Below are positions 39,190-50,275 of a DNA stretch of 64,000 nucleotides, in pieces. Every line of letters begins with the position of its first letter. Position 1 is the stretch's first letter. Source of the stretch: Rhizophagus irregularis (lineage: Eukaryota > Glomeromycota > Glomeromycetes > Glomerales > Glomeraceae); assembly GCF_026210795.1 (NCBI RefSeq), contig NC_089440.1, positions 1,116,001 to 1,180,000 of the forward strand, read 5' to 3'. A model generated the notes under the pieces. It made no database searches. It was not told the origin of the DNA and was given only the letters and a program-made list of their open reading frames with translations. Position numbers and translations under genes: made by a program.

Positions 39190-39700
39190 CCACCGCTATG
39201 GAAGCCTCCCTCTGTCAGCTAGCCATGCAGAAAATGATAAAAAAAACTTTGCCTTAAAACTTTTGTTTAGTAGACTAGCACCCTCCTTCATTTTGTCTGA
39301 ACTATTTGTTATTAGACTACCAAAATCCTTTTTCAGTTTGTCAGATTCTTTCTGAAAAGAAAAGGTGAAGTCTGATTGTTGTAATCGATATTCATAAAAG
39401 TCCAGAAAATGATAATCTTTGGGATGTGTTTCATCAAAATAGGCACTCCAAGTACATGACATGTTTTATAGTTTTGATCTCTCTGACTTTACAGTCCCAA
39501 TTTGGACATGTGAGATAGGCTCTATTTTTCACCATATTCAAGAGATATCCTTTTGGTGATAAAGACAGCCACAAGTGCCGTGGCCATGATAAATTCTTTG
39601 ATTGGCTCATCCGGATGTGAGATGAACTTTTCTTTACATAAAATGCATTGTTTCATCTCCAGAATACAAACACCAGAAGCTATTTGTGCTGAGGAGATTT
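39190..39700 (-). pseudogene. Short degenerate coding remnant, unrecognised
   Basis: The minus strand has an open stretch with balanced composition (FDETHPKDYHFLDFYEYRL, KKDFGSLITNSSDKMKEG). Upstream (39600-39660) lies a CILCKEKFISHPDEPIKEF fragment in another frame, possibly a former zinc-binding exon. Stops and shifts separate them, and no family can be named. Confidence 0.35.
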
Positions 39701-39989
39701 AGTGCTTGACATCTGCCCATACTGTCTAGTTTCACTTAGATTTGAAAAAAAAGATATACATTTCCAAATATTATCAAATTGTTAGGAATTATATATATTC
39801 TATTCCATTTTCATCAGTTGATTGTGAGAGTGGATTTTCAAAGCAAAATTTGATAAAAACTATTTGAGATAATGAAACATTACATTTTTGGATGGTGGTT
39901 GGTTTGAAGAAAAAGATTTATCGCATTACAAATTGTAATAGTGAGTAAAAGAAGAATTGATAAAAAATAATGAAAGTTTTTTTTTTGTT

Positions 39990-40085
39990 TTAACCGGTAA
40001 ATTTAAAATCCGGTAAAATAACTTTATTCGGATTCGTGGCCGGTAAGATAATTTTAATCCGGATTCCTGACCGGTAAAATTCAAT
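39990..40085. repeat. CCGGTAA direct repeats
   Basis: Four CCGGTAA words within about 90 bp, two of them preceded by ATTCGGATTC/ATCCGGATTC. This is a small local repeat with no recognised function. Confidence 0.6.
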
Positions 40086-40444
40086 TTCTATTTTAAGCAC
40101 TGCGTTAATTTTCTTTTACGCGTGTAGTAAAAGAGGAAATATTCAAACATGAGTCAAATGATTTTTTTCACTTAAACTCTCATCACCTATTATTAATTCA
40201 GCAAAAAATGAAAAAGATTTGTCTTCCAAGGTCTTTTCTTCGCTCAGAAATATTGCAAAATTTATATACCTCAAGTTTATTTACAATAATATTTTTTTTT
40301 TTAGGAAGAATGAAAGTTTGGAAACACAATCGGGTCAAAAAATAAGATCGGAAATAGGGATATATGATTTTTTTTTTATTCGACCTTATGTATCTTTTAG
40401 ACTATTAATGCTTAATGAGCCTTATTTTTAACTTTATTTTCAGA

Positions 40445-41370
40445 TTATGATTGTCCTTTCTTGGGAGCATACTTACCAGCGTAACCACCACCTTGACTTT
40501 TTCCAATATTATACAACTTTGGATTTCCAATTGCGGATTCGACTGCAGAACAAAGTCGCAACCAGGGAGCATTATACGATTTCAAATTAGCGAAAAATAA
40601 ATAATCATGTCCTAATTTCCGATTCAACCATAAGACAAAAATAGGTAATTAACACATCATTTCCTTTTAATTATTATATATCACAATACTTAACTTTCTC
40701 TCCCTACGACAGGTAAAGCAAGTCTCGCCGATTCGCGAATTCTTCTTCGAATACGAGCCCTTACCACAGCCAGTTTAGAAACGTTTTTTTTAGACACCAC
40801 AATTTGTAATCGAAAATTTTTAATTGGTTCTTTGGTTTTCTTTGCTTTAGTAACCGTTAAAAAATTTTTTTTAAAAAAAAATAATCCGGGACAATTTGAT
40901 TGGAAAAATGAAAAGAAAATTTACTAAAATACGCGTCATTTTCACGCCATTTCCGTGCGGCCAATTTAAAATAATCAGTATAAGTGATTCCAGTTATATT
41001 GTTTTTTTTATCTGTGATCATCTTCTGGATCGTATCAGTGTCTATCGAATGCGTCTAAAAATCAATAAAATTAATTAAAAAATTATAAGAAGTTATTTGG
41101 GTAAGATGGTTTTTTCGTACATCTTTCTTTGGCAGCAGAGGTGGTAGGTTTAGGTTCCTTTCTAAAAATTGGTAGAGGATAATGTAATAAGTAATTATTA
41201 TTTTACTTTGTTTTCGTACCTTTTCAATTACCAGCTTTTTTCATATTAAATGCCTTTTTTTTATTTTCGTTTGTTATAATTTCATTTGTATCGGAAGCAA
41301 AACACCTTTGTATTTGAATTATACGAAAATTATCAAATGGTATTCTCTTTAGTATTTTAACATTATACAT
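40445..41370 (-). CDS. Mitochondrial RnpA-like protein (bacterial RNase P protein fold)
   Basis: Five exons join in phase: 41370-41232, 41161-41121, 41054-40925, 40844-40695, 40611-40445, about 208 aa. The N-terminus (MYNVKILKRIPFDNFRIIQI, then QRCFAS) is basic and amphipathic with no acidic residue until D13, like a mitochondrial targeting peptide. From about residue 108 it matches the order of the bacterial RNase P protein RnpA: a beta strand FRLQIVVSKKNVSKLAVV, the RNA-binding helix RARIRRRIRESARLAL (RnpA 'RNR' box like), then HDYLFFANLKSYNAPWL and a closing helix LRLCSAVESAI. A short Gly/Lys tail (GGGYAGKYAPKKGQS) is extra. RnpA binds the RNase P RNA in bacteria. Here the role could be mitochondrial RNase P or a mitoribosomal or RNA-binding role. 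The exon 4/5 junction (GTTAAG donor) is the weakest. Divergent from the EI24-like gene with 243 bp between. Confidence 0.72.
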
Positions 41371-41613
41371 AATTATTGCGCATGTACGGAAATTATTTTG
41401 AAATTTCCGAAAAGAAAACTTCACCGGATTTTCAACTGCGGGCGCAGTAAATATATTCGGAATAACAAATTCGGGATTGTTGTACTTAAAAAATTACTGT
41501 ACATTGAAAATCCCGATGACTTGTACTTAAAACGTTTTCAAAGGGCTTTATGATATAGTGAAATAGTTTCTGTTGGATATGTATAATAAAATAGTAAATT
41601 CTCTTTTCAAGCG

Positions 41614-42809
41614 ATGCCATACTATATACAATCAAAACTTGGGATTAAAGAAACTACAAAATTGTGCGTTCAATACTTTTGGTGTGGATTTAAAGATGCT
41701 TTTGCTTGGCCTTCAAGTCTGATCACTATATACGGGTATATACAGTTATTACGGATCTGCTTCGTTTTACCTTGTATTCAATAACAATATTTTTATTATT
41801 TGATAAAGGTCAGAAACGATCCGAAATCGCACACGAAATTGTTTTATTTTAAATGGACTTATCTTTTTAGGCAGCATATTTTTTTTTAACCACATTACAA
41901 TACCTACTTTACACTTCTTTTTTGGAAAAACTTTTTTTATCTCGTTAAACCAAAGAAACAACAGCGGCGATGTTATACATTCACCATTTCTAACAAATAT
42001 ATTAGATACTATTATAGCATTAACATATCAACTTTTTTGGGTATATCCGATTTTTCTACTTAGTTTCGTGTTAAACGCTGTATGGTATCAAGAAATAGCG
42101 GATCGTGCTTATCAACTACAATTCGGACAACCAGTAAATTCACATTTTACATATAATCGAATGCTTCGGCTTATGGCTGATGAAATATATCGAGCGATTT
42201 TATTTATGAATTATTTGGTTTTTGCTACAATAATACATATTATACCTTTTATTGGACCAATTATTTCTTTCATATCCTTTTGCTGGATCTACGCTTATTA
42301 TAGCTTTGAGTAAGTAACATTTAATATTCGAAGAAAAAATCGAAATATTATTAAATGACTTTAATATTTATACATAGATACAAATGGATAAATAAGGGGT
42401 GGAAGTTGGAAAAACGAATCGAATATTTTGAAGAAAGGTGGGCTTACTTTGCTGGATTCGGGTTCACTTTTACGGTGATAACATTTTTTGTTGATCAATT
42501 TTTAAGTGCAGGCGTATTTGCACTCTTTTTTCCACTTGTAAGTTTTATTTTTGATTTGCTTTTTTTTTTATTATTTTTCCGACATTTTTCTTAATTTATA
42601 AAATATAATTTTTTGGGCAAAAGTACATAATCATGGCTAACAATGCACTTCCAATGCCGAGACAAAATGAACGAACGCGATTTTCGTCATTCATTCCTTA
42701 TAGATTACCAGTGTTTTGGGTGGCAAGAAAATTTAACGATAAAATAATAACTAGTTTTACTGCTAGTAAATTATCACGAGAAAAAAAGAATAAAAACATT
42801 AATGAATAG
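41614..42809 (+). CDS. EI24-family (etoposide-induced 2.4) multi-pass membrane protein
   Basis: ER multi-pass membrane protein family linked in animals to autophagy and ER quality control. Four exons join in phase: 41614-41773, 41871-42309, 42378-42537, 42624-42809, about 314 aa. Family landmarks: GFKDAFAWPSS near the N-terminus; LFWVYPIFLLSFVLNAVWYQ followed by EIADRAY (the EI24 'NALWFQDIAD' block); a hydrophobic segment IIHIIPFIGPIISFISF; the signature SFEYKWINKGW; ERWAYFAGFGFTFTVITFF; and the last membrane segment FALFFPLYIIMANNALPMP. The C-terminal about 40 residues are basic and cytosolic-looking. The junction between exons 1 and 2 lies in poorly conserved sequence and is the least certain. 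Convergent with ARPC4, only 68 bp between stop codons. Confidence 0.88.
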
Positions 42810-42877
42810 GGAATATCTTTTATCATTAGACTTTTATCAATTTGTATTAAAATTAATATATAATTTGTGACTTTACA

Positions 42878-43762
42878 TTAGTCAAACTACAATGATGAGA
42901 AAAAAAAGATAGTTTAGATTAGATTAATAATGATAAAGTGAATAAAACATTTCGAATTTTTTCTCTTACTTGAGATAAATATGATTCAGCAACTATACGA
43001 GCACGAGCATTTAAACTTAATTTCATTTCACTAATCTCTTTATCAACTTCTTCCATAAATTGAATAATAAAATCAACCAACTTGTGTTTGTACATTTGTT
43101 CCGTGTGAGAATTGGTAATTAAAAAGCTAATACTATATCCCTAAAAAAAAAAAAGTTTTTTTTTAAAAAAAAAAAGAAATCATGAAGAAATAAAGTTAAT
43201 CTTTTAATTTTTATTCTTACATCAATTGGCTTTCTTCTTAGAATTATGAAATTTTCTGCTCTAAGCATCATAAATCTAGTAAATTTCTTACATAGAATTG
43301 TTTCAATTTCATCGGCTTGCTTAATCCTGATACTAATACGAATTGAATTAACAGAAGGCTCTATCATAACTTTCTCATTTTCATTTCTACTAATTATTAA
43401 AGGATTCATTACTACTTCCGATGATGATCTATGAAGTAAAAAAAAAGTGAATTAGATTAACAAAAAAAATTTCTTATAACATATATTTTTATAAATACCT
43501 TGCTTCAACTTCGGGCTTATTATGCCTTTCTACAACTTGGGAAGAAAAATTTTCTAAACAAAGTGCAGCTGTCAAAGTAGATCTGACTGCTGCTAAATAT
43601 GGACGTAAAGTGTTCGACTACATATCGTAAATGACAAAAAAAGTTTTTGAATAAAAAATATAAATTTGACCATTCACAGTAGGTGGACTCAGGAAGAGTC
43701 ACAACTTCACATAAACATTCTGGAATTAAAAGCGATTCTAAATATCAAAAAAAACATACCAT
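42878..43762 (-). CDS. ARPC4: ARPC4, Arp2/3 complex 20-kDa subunit
   Basis: Core subunit of the Arp2/3 complex, which nucleates branched actin filaments; with ARPC2 it forms the scaffold. Five exons: 43762-43760 (ATG only), 43617-43499, 43428-43221, 43140-42970, 42886-42878 (FD and stop), 169 aa in total, against about 168 in animals. Conservation is near-continuous: [114 protein letters not shown]. The two extreme mini-exons are inferred from splice signals and from the known protein ends. The ATG at 43762 is directly followed by GTATGT. Confidence 0.96.
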
Positions 43763-44146
43763 AATGTACTATAAAAAAAAAAAGTTTTAGGGTGATACTA
43801 TGTTGACGGGTTCATAAGACGATATCAATTTCGGGTGGTAATATTAGGGATGCAGTAGATACCAAATCGGTAAAAAAAGCGCGTGAATTTAATACTTCTT
43901 TCTACTATATAAATTATCTAATTTTAATTTTTTGTTAAAAACAGAGGAAGTTTTAAAGAGTAAAAAAAAAATATTGCAACGTAACATCATTGGTGACAAG
44001 GTTGTCAATCAGGCACAAATATTGTTAGTAATTTTTTCTAATAGATGGCCTAAATACGTCATTTAATCATCGGGTGGCTGATAGATCTTAAGTTGCGAAA
44101 TTGTGAACAAAAATTAAGTTGTTTTTAAATTCTGAATATAGAGATA
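43763..44146. promoter_or_regulatory. Divergent promoter region, ARPC4 / ATP10
   Basis: 384 bp between two divergent start codons. It includes A and T homopolymers and moderately GC-richer stretches. No named binding site recognised. Confidence 0.4.
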
Positions 44147-45327
44147 ATGTTAACGCGTCTTTTATCTTATTCAATATCCATATTCTCGAGACCTAGCCTG
44201 CGATACTTTACAAACCATGTTTCTTTACACCGACAAATTACTCATAATGTAAAGGAAAATAATCCTCTAACCAAAGGAAATAATACGAATTGCAACCCAA
44301 ACCCAAATTCTATTAAATCAAAAAAACCTTATTTATTAGGGGTAAATGAACCACCAAACATTGCGCATAAAATGGATACGAGAACTTTGTCAGAAAAACT
44401 AAAGTATTTTTTCAGTATAGAATCAAACGTAAAGACGAGAGAATATTTGTATGTATCCTGCAATTGAAAGTCGATCGTTTTTATTTGATTTTTTAAGTTG
44501 CTTTTTATGTAATTTACTTTTTAGAATAAAAGAATATCAAACATCTTACTGGAAAGGCTTTAATGAACTGAGAATCCGGGGTGAAAAGTTATGGGAAGCT
44601 AATGAGGAAGCTATCAAAGCAGATGTACGTTTGTTCACGTTATTTAGGTCGATATTTTCAAAAATCGATACTTTTATTGACGCATTTTCTTTTACAAATA
44701 GAAAGCATTATATATGCCTAATATTAACGCTCGTTCTTTATTAAAAACGAATATTGACACCACGAATTTATTAAGAGACAATACGACTTTATTAACAGTA
44801 TTCTTTAATCGATTTGGAGAGATTCAAGTAAAAAGTTTCATTGAACCTTTTCTTGCAGAATTCTCTAATAGACCAAAAATACAATTAATGCAAGTACGTA
44901 TCTTATAACGAGTATGATAGAAGTCAAATTTTACTAACATGATAACAATTAATCTTATGAAAGATAAGTTGAACATTGAAACGAATATTTTAAAGTCTTT
45001 TATTATTAAATTATTCATTCCAAACATTCGAAGAATAACTCCTCAATCCCTTCATGTATGTAATATAATACTTATATGTATATGTAAATATTAGTAATAT
45101 TTTAACACTATTTTTTTTTTTAACAGAAAACTTATATTCTTCTCTGCCAAAACGATCGATTTTTACGCGAAGCATTAAATATATATAATGCTTATAGAGG
45201 ATATGTTTTTGTGATAGACGCAGATTGTAAAATAAGGTGGTTTGCACACGGTTACGCTACTCCAAAAGAAATTGAAACAATGTTAAAAATAATCAAGGAT
45301 CTTGATAGATATAAAAATAATATCTGA
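44147..45327 (+). CDS. ATP10: ATP10-type mitochondrial ATP synthase assembly factor (one splice junction unresolved)
   Basis: Inner-membrane chaperone for Fo subunit 6 of mitochondrial ATP synthase. Resolved exons: 44147-44448, 44525-44624, 44702-44893, then a block ending 45055, and 45127-45327. Landmarks: a basic N-terminal presequence (MLTRLLSYSISIFSRPSLR), YWKGFNELRIRGEKLWEAN, MPNINARSLLKTNIDT, TLLTVFFNRFGEIQVKSF, INLMKDKLNIETNILKSF, and the C-terminal signature AYRGYVFVIDADCKIRW followed by HGYATPKEIE. After CAA/GTACGT (44893/44894) a branch-point-like TTACTAAC occurs near 44932, but there is no AG before the conserved INLMKD block (about 44950). The only upstream AG (about 44923) would leave a 30-nt intron and add unconserved residues. 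Intron retention gives a stop. Either an unusual acceptor, a sequencing error or a recent splice-site loss. Confidence 0.85.
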
Positions 45328-45636
45328 TATTTATAACATTATCAATGCGTATAAAACATGAGTGAAAATGACGGGAACATAACAATGATAAATAAAAAAA
45401 GGAATAACAGAAAGAGTAATGAAAAAAAACATGATATTAAATTTTTGTGGAATTTTTTTTTTTAAAATTGAGTGTTATAGCAAGATGTTAAAATTTAATA
45501 CGGTTTGTTAAATGTATTATCAAGATTCAATTGAATTTATATTATTTGTAGTCTATGTGTATATTAATTATATCATTTACTTGCCATAATCATCAATGCA
45601 TCATAATGGGTAAGTTTCATTAATGTCTACTTGATT
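45328..45636. other. Convergent 3' intergenic region, ATP10 / NAP1
   Basis: About 310 bp between two converging genes, AT-rich, holding both 3' UTRs. Nothing else seen. Confidence 0.5.
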
Positions 45637-45845
45637 TTAATGTTGCTTGCATTCTGGTTGTTCTAATTAAAAATAATAATTAGATATAAATAAACGAATT
45701 GTACATTTTTTATAAACAGAATGGTATAGTGATAAGATATTTACCTACCTTTCCATTGGCCTACATTAATGAAAAAGAAAAAATTAGAGAATTGAAGAAT
45801 CAAATGTTAAATTAAATAAATTTATTATTTACCCCGTCCTCATCG

Positions 45846-45877
<32 letters not shown>

Positions 45878-46928
45878 ATCATCATCATCGTCATCATCAT
45901 CTTCGCCAACGAGGAAAGGGTCATCATATTCATCAATAATATCTTCATATTTCAATGCTTTGCCAGTGTACCAATCTACAGCACGAGGAATAAGTTTTTC
46001 TTTTATGTCTTCTCCAATTTGATAATCCATTTCAAGTCGTTCATCCAGATTATCATCATCGTCGTCAATAACATCATCATCTGGCTCAGTAGGCGGGCTG
46101 AAAAATTGAAAGAATGACTCGGCTGGTACTGTAGTTTTTACTACACGAGTCTTGTTAGTACCTAAAAATATTAAGGATAAAAATTTAAATTGATTTAAAA
46201 TTATTAAGAATTAGAGATTCATTTATTAAATTACCTTTGTGTTTTTGTTTTTTCGTTTCCACTGTAACAGTAAGATCTTTTCCATCTTTCCAATCGATTT
46301 GTGTACCCTCAGCATGATCATAAACGAAGTCACCTCCATAACCTGGTTCCTCTTGATAGTAATATGTTTTTGTTAAGAGAGTATTCGTAAAATATGGATT
46401 CTCTTCAAATTCGAAATCGAGTCGGAATCCCGGTTTTTCAAGATATGACATTCGTATGTCAACCAAATGCTTTAATGCATCTTCATCACGATCAGTAATA
46501 ATTTCTGCAATTGAAATTAAATTTTTCATTGCAGTAAGCCAGAATTCTGGAATGCCTTTATCTTGCTCATTAATTTCCTGTACTTTATTTTCTTCGCTAA
46601 CCATATGCTCCTCTTTTGCTTGTTCTTCCTCATCAAGTTTTGCTCCAGCCTGAATTTCCTCTTCAGTTGGTTCACGCTCCCCACGAACAATTTTGGAACG
46701 TACTTCATATAAAGGTCTGTATAATTCTAAATATTTCTTTTCTAGTGCCAAGATCTCTTCTTGAAATTTTGCTTCCAGCTTTGCATGTTCAGCTTGATAG
46801 TACTTTAAGCTATTGATCCGAGCTTTTACGTCTTCCGGCAAGTTTTCAATATAGCCTGAAGATTTTCCTATTAACTGTCCAAGTTTGCCTTGTAGAAGAG
46901 TAACCAACTGAGGGGAAGGCTGATCCAT
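45637..46928 (-). CDS. NAP1: NAP1-type histone chaperone (nucleosome assembly protein)
   Basis: Histone H2A-H2B chaperone and shuttle between cytoplasm and nucleus. Four exons: 46928-46235, 46161-45833, 45760-45745 (16 nt), 45662-45637, about 354 aa. The N-terminal dimerisation helix runs through [20 protein letters not shown] and [19 protein letters not shown]. The earmuff/core beta region includes [36 protein letters not shown] and [14 protein letters not shown] long poly-Asp tail follows (DNA 45840-45905, GAT/GAC repeats). The final exon restores EQPECKQH, close to the CKQQ CaaX prenylation box of NAP1 orthologues. Reading through the donor at 45832 instead gives VNNKFI and stop, a possible unprenylated isoform. 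With CHD1, the second chromatin factor of the window. Confidence 0.95.
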
Positions 46929-48239
46929 TTTTTTTTTAGTTCTCGAGGAGAAAAAATTTTTTTTTGTTTATTTCGCTGATATTGCATATCTATAAAGGTA
47001 AACAGGCTACCACAATTTGATTGGCTAGAATTAGTCCACGCAGAGACAAAAATAAAGATATAATATTATTCATAAATACATAACGATTTTATTTGAAATC
47101 ACGTGTATCCTGCTAATTTTTATATAATAAGTATAAATAAGAGTGTCCTTAAAATAGACCAGTTCTTATCCTAGATATCCTAGACTTCAGGATAAATTTA
47201 TCCTATAAATATTAAATTTTATACAAAGGTATAGCGCATCCTTTATAATATCTCATATATAAAAGTCAAAAACATCATTCTAAACAATACTTTGGTCTTT
47301 AAGTAAAGTTGTAGAGCAAGCAAAAATACACATAGTACATGTCTTTTAAAAAGTTCTATAATATGTCATTTATTAAAAAATCACAATGTCACATTAAGGT
47401 GTACCATCAAATAATCAAATAATTAAATTAAAACATAGGTAAAGTACTATATAAAAAATTACTATTAGAGATTTTTTTGACAATCACTATAATTTATAAA
47501 ACTTCAAATTAAAATAATACTTCCATAACTCTAACTCATTCCCACTATTTACGTTTCAAATTCTTTATTTTTCAAGAAGGCCATCCACATTTAAAACCAG
47601 CCTTCTTAGTTAATCCTTAATAATAAAACTTTTTTCTTTATTTATTTTTTAAAAAAATGGAGGTATTACATTATTCTTTAAGTTATTGTATATTTTTTTA
47701 GTCTTTTGGTATTGCATAAAAACTAATAATACATAATTTATCAAGTTTTTGAGATTTCTGATTTTTTCATGGAAAAATGCCTTTCAAATATAAATCAAAA
47801 AATTACAATAATTAAAACTAAAAAAACAACCATTGTATGGGTTATATAATTTCACAAGATGCCAGACAATTTGATACAGAGCAAGTTAGAGCAGCAGACC
47901 TATTATTTGACGAGTATTTTTCTAAAAAAAAAAATAATTTTGCTGTATTTTATTTACTATAAATTACGTATTTGTATTTACAATAATAATGATAATAATG
48001 ATAATAAGTTAATAACAATAATGGCATTTTAAAATATCTGACAAAAATTCCATTTGACCCATTAACTGGCAGAATTATCAAAAAATCTCTGATAATAATT
48101 TTTTATATGATACTTTACACATATTTTGATTTAATTATGTGATAATACACCTAATATCACGTGATAAGAAATGATCGATTGATATATTTACTATGAGAAT
48201 ATTACCAAAAAAGGGGGATTGTTTGCTATGTTTGTTAGG
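46929..48239. other. AT-rich intergenic DNA, no gene seen
   Basis: NAP1 promoter side followed by about 1.2 kb without open frames of note. Short CCTAGA/ATCCTA words near 47160-47210 and homopolymers are present. I could not delimit any element. Confidence 0.45.
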
Positions 48240-48242
48240 ACT

Positions 48243-48330
48243 ACAGTCAACTCTCTTTATAGTCACACATTTGGGACAATCCATATTTGGTGATTATAAA
48301 GAGATGTGACTATATAAAAAATTTCTTATA
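48243..48330. mobile_element. Possible pogo/Tc1-like transposon end
   Basis: TACAGTCAACTCTCTTTATA followed by GTCACACATTTGGGACA and, further on, the partial inverse GATGTGACTATATAA. This resembles pogo-superfamily ends (CAGTCAAC followed by repeats of TATAA-type words). Only one terminus could be found. Confidence 0.35.
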
Positions 48331-48416
48331 TTTGTATATCATAATTCTGGCCAAAAATTAACATAATTTTAGCCAAAATTATACTTAAAACTTTATTGTA
48401 TCGTAACTTCACTAAT

Positions 48417-48800
48417 ATTAATTGTGGAGAGATGATCTTACTGCCATTCGATTCGTCTTGATGAGACGGTTCTAATAATATAAAATACATCGAAATCCAA
48501 TCACTAGATTAATTTCTGAAATTAAAAAAATATTAATGGTTTTTATGTAACAACTCTGCCAATATTGATCCTTAAAGGACGATCTTACTACCATTCGATT
48601 CGTCTTGATGAGACGAATCTAATGGTATAAAATACATCGAAATCCAATCACTAGATTAATTTCTGAAATTAAAAAATATTAAATGGTTTTTAAGTAATAA
48701 CTCCGTCAATATTGATCACAGAGAGATGTACATACTACCATTCGATTCGTCTTGATAAGGCGATTCCAATGAGCTATAAATCGTCTTTTTATAATCACTA
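48417..48800. repeat. Three tandem ~145-bp units with a GTCTTGATGAGAC hairpin
   Basis: Three copies of a unit running AATATTGATC / GATCTTACTACCATTCGATT / CGTCTTGATGAGACG / AATACATCGAAATCCAATCA / CTAGATTAATTTCTGAAATT. Hairpin words start near 48445, 48595 and 48742. The ATTCGATTCGTCT core is shared with the CACAGGTCG MITEs and with the nested palindrome at 58.3-59.5 kb. Confidence 0.85.
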
Positions 48801-48871
48801 GATACTGAAATATTTAGCAAAATGTTAAATAGCGTAGTAAACGTAAATCATATAATGCAGTTAATTAAATA

Positions 48872-49108
48872 AGTATGTACAGTAAATATATTATATATAT
48901 AAGATTAGCCAAATTTAGGCCAAAAATACGTAAACTAATTTTTTACATATAAAAATTTTGATAAAAAATACGCAATCTTGATGACCTAACTATAAATGAA
49001 AAATTCTAAAATTGTATGCAAATCAAAACTTTACTCTATTTAATTCCACTATAATGGTGACGCATCTGTGTACCCTACCCCTGTATATATATTTCTGGAT
49101 CCTACTGG
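48872..49108. repeat. Dispersed repeat with TGTACAGTAAATATATT start (copy 2)
   Basis: Near-identical to 29541-29755 over about 200 bp. Beyond that it continues to CCCCTGTATATATATTTC and GGATCC, the end type of the AGGACCTGG element group. Confidence 0.75.
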
Positions 49109-49374
49109 TATGATTGCAGCCAGGGTTGGGAATTGTACTAGTACAGTACTTGTACTTGAAAATTTAGTACAAATACAATTTTAGTACATATTACTAATAA
49201 ATTTTATTGGTTAATTTTATAAATATAAACAATATTAATCACATGATATTTACCTAAAATGGTTAAATTATATCCTAAAAAGTAATAATTGTATTAGTAC
49301 AGTATACTTAGTACTTATACGAAATTTTTTGCTAGTATAGTATGTACTAGAATTTTACTAGTACAGGAAAATTC

Positions 49375-49601
49375 AGAAATATATATATAGGGGTCAGGCA
49401 ATGAAAAAAATTTTTTACTATAAGCTGTATGCATTTTTTCAGTGCTGGAATTATGATAATATCAGTCAGTTACTATAATAGAAAATAAAATTCTGACTGG
49501 TATTATCAAAAATTATCTAAAAAAGGAAAGTTCTTCATGATTTTTTTAGTTAAAAATACGTAAACTCAAACCTTACTCTTTTATATACAGTATATTTCTG
49601 G
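49375..49601. mobile_element. Probable hAT-type MITE related to the AGGACCTGG group
   Basis: Left end AGGAAAATTCAGAAATATAT and right end ATATTTCTGGAT are roughly inverted. Flanks ACTAGTAC and CCTAGTAC match at 7 of 8 positions, consistent with an 8-bp target duplication. The insertion lies in an older repeat rich in ACTAGTAC words (about 49130-49620). Confidence 0.6.
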
Positions 49602-50275
49602 ATCCTAGTACAGGTGTACTACTACAACTAAAGCTGCTGCCTGAAATTAAGGAATTTTACCATTTGCCAAAACCAAAATGGTAAGCCAAAACTATTCTGA
49701 AATTCTGATTGGTTGTTATAATATTACATTACCAAAATTAAAATTTTTACCAAAATTATAACTGTATTCTAATACCATAATTCTAGCTTTGTAGCGATCT
49801 TCCTGACACTGACGTGTAGCTTCAATTTAAGCCTATGTTCGCTTTGGATAACATATATATTATATAAGGAAATTATGTGTCTTTATACGCTAATATTACA
49901 CAAAATGAACATATACTTAAAACAAAGCTACACATAGGGATGGTATTGGTTCAGTTCAGCTCAGTTCGGTTTATAAACCAGCAATTTAGACAGCAAACTG
50001 AACCGACCACATTTTATTATTTAGTGCAAATCACAGTTCAAACTGCAGTTTAAGTTACGATTCAAACTGCAGTTTACATATTTAATCATTAAATTATTAT
50101 ATCATTTATAATTTATATTATTATATAATAATTAGTAATAGCATTCACAATTATTTTATTTTATTTATTTCATAATTTGTTAACATCAAAAATAAAATTT
50201 TTCACTTAAAATTTAAACCTATTCATTTGTTTCATTTTCTTTCTCACTATCATCACTATTATCATCGCTATCAGG

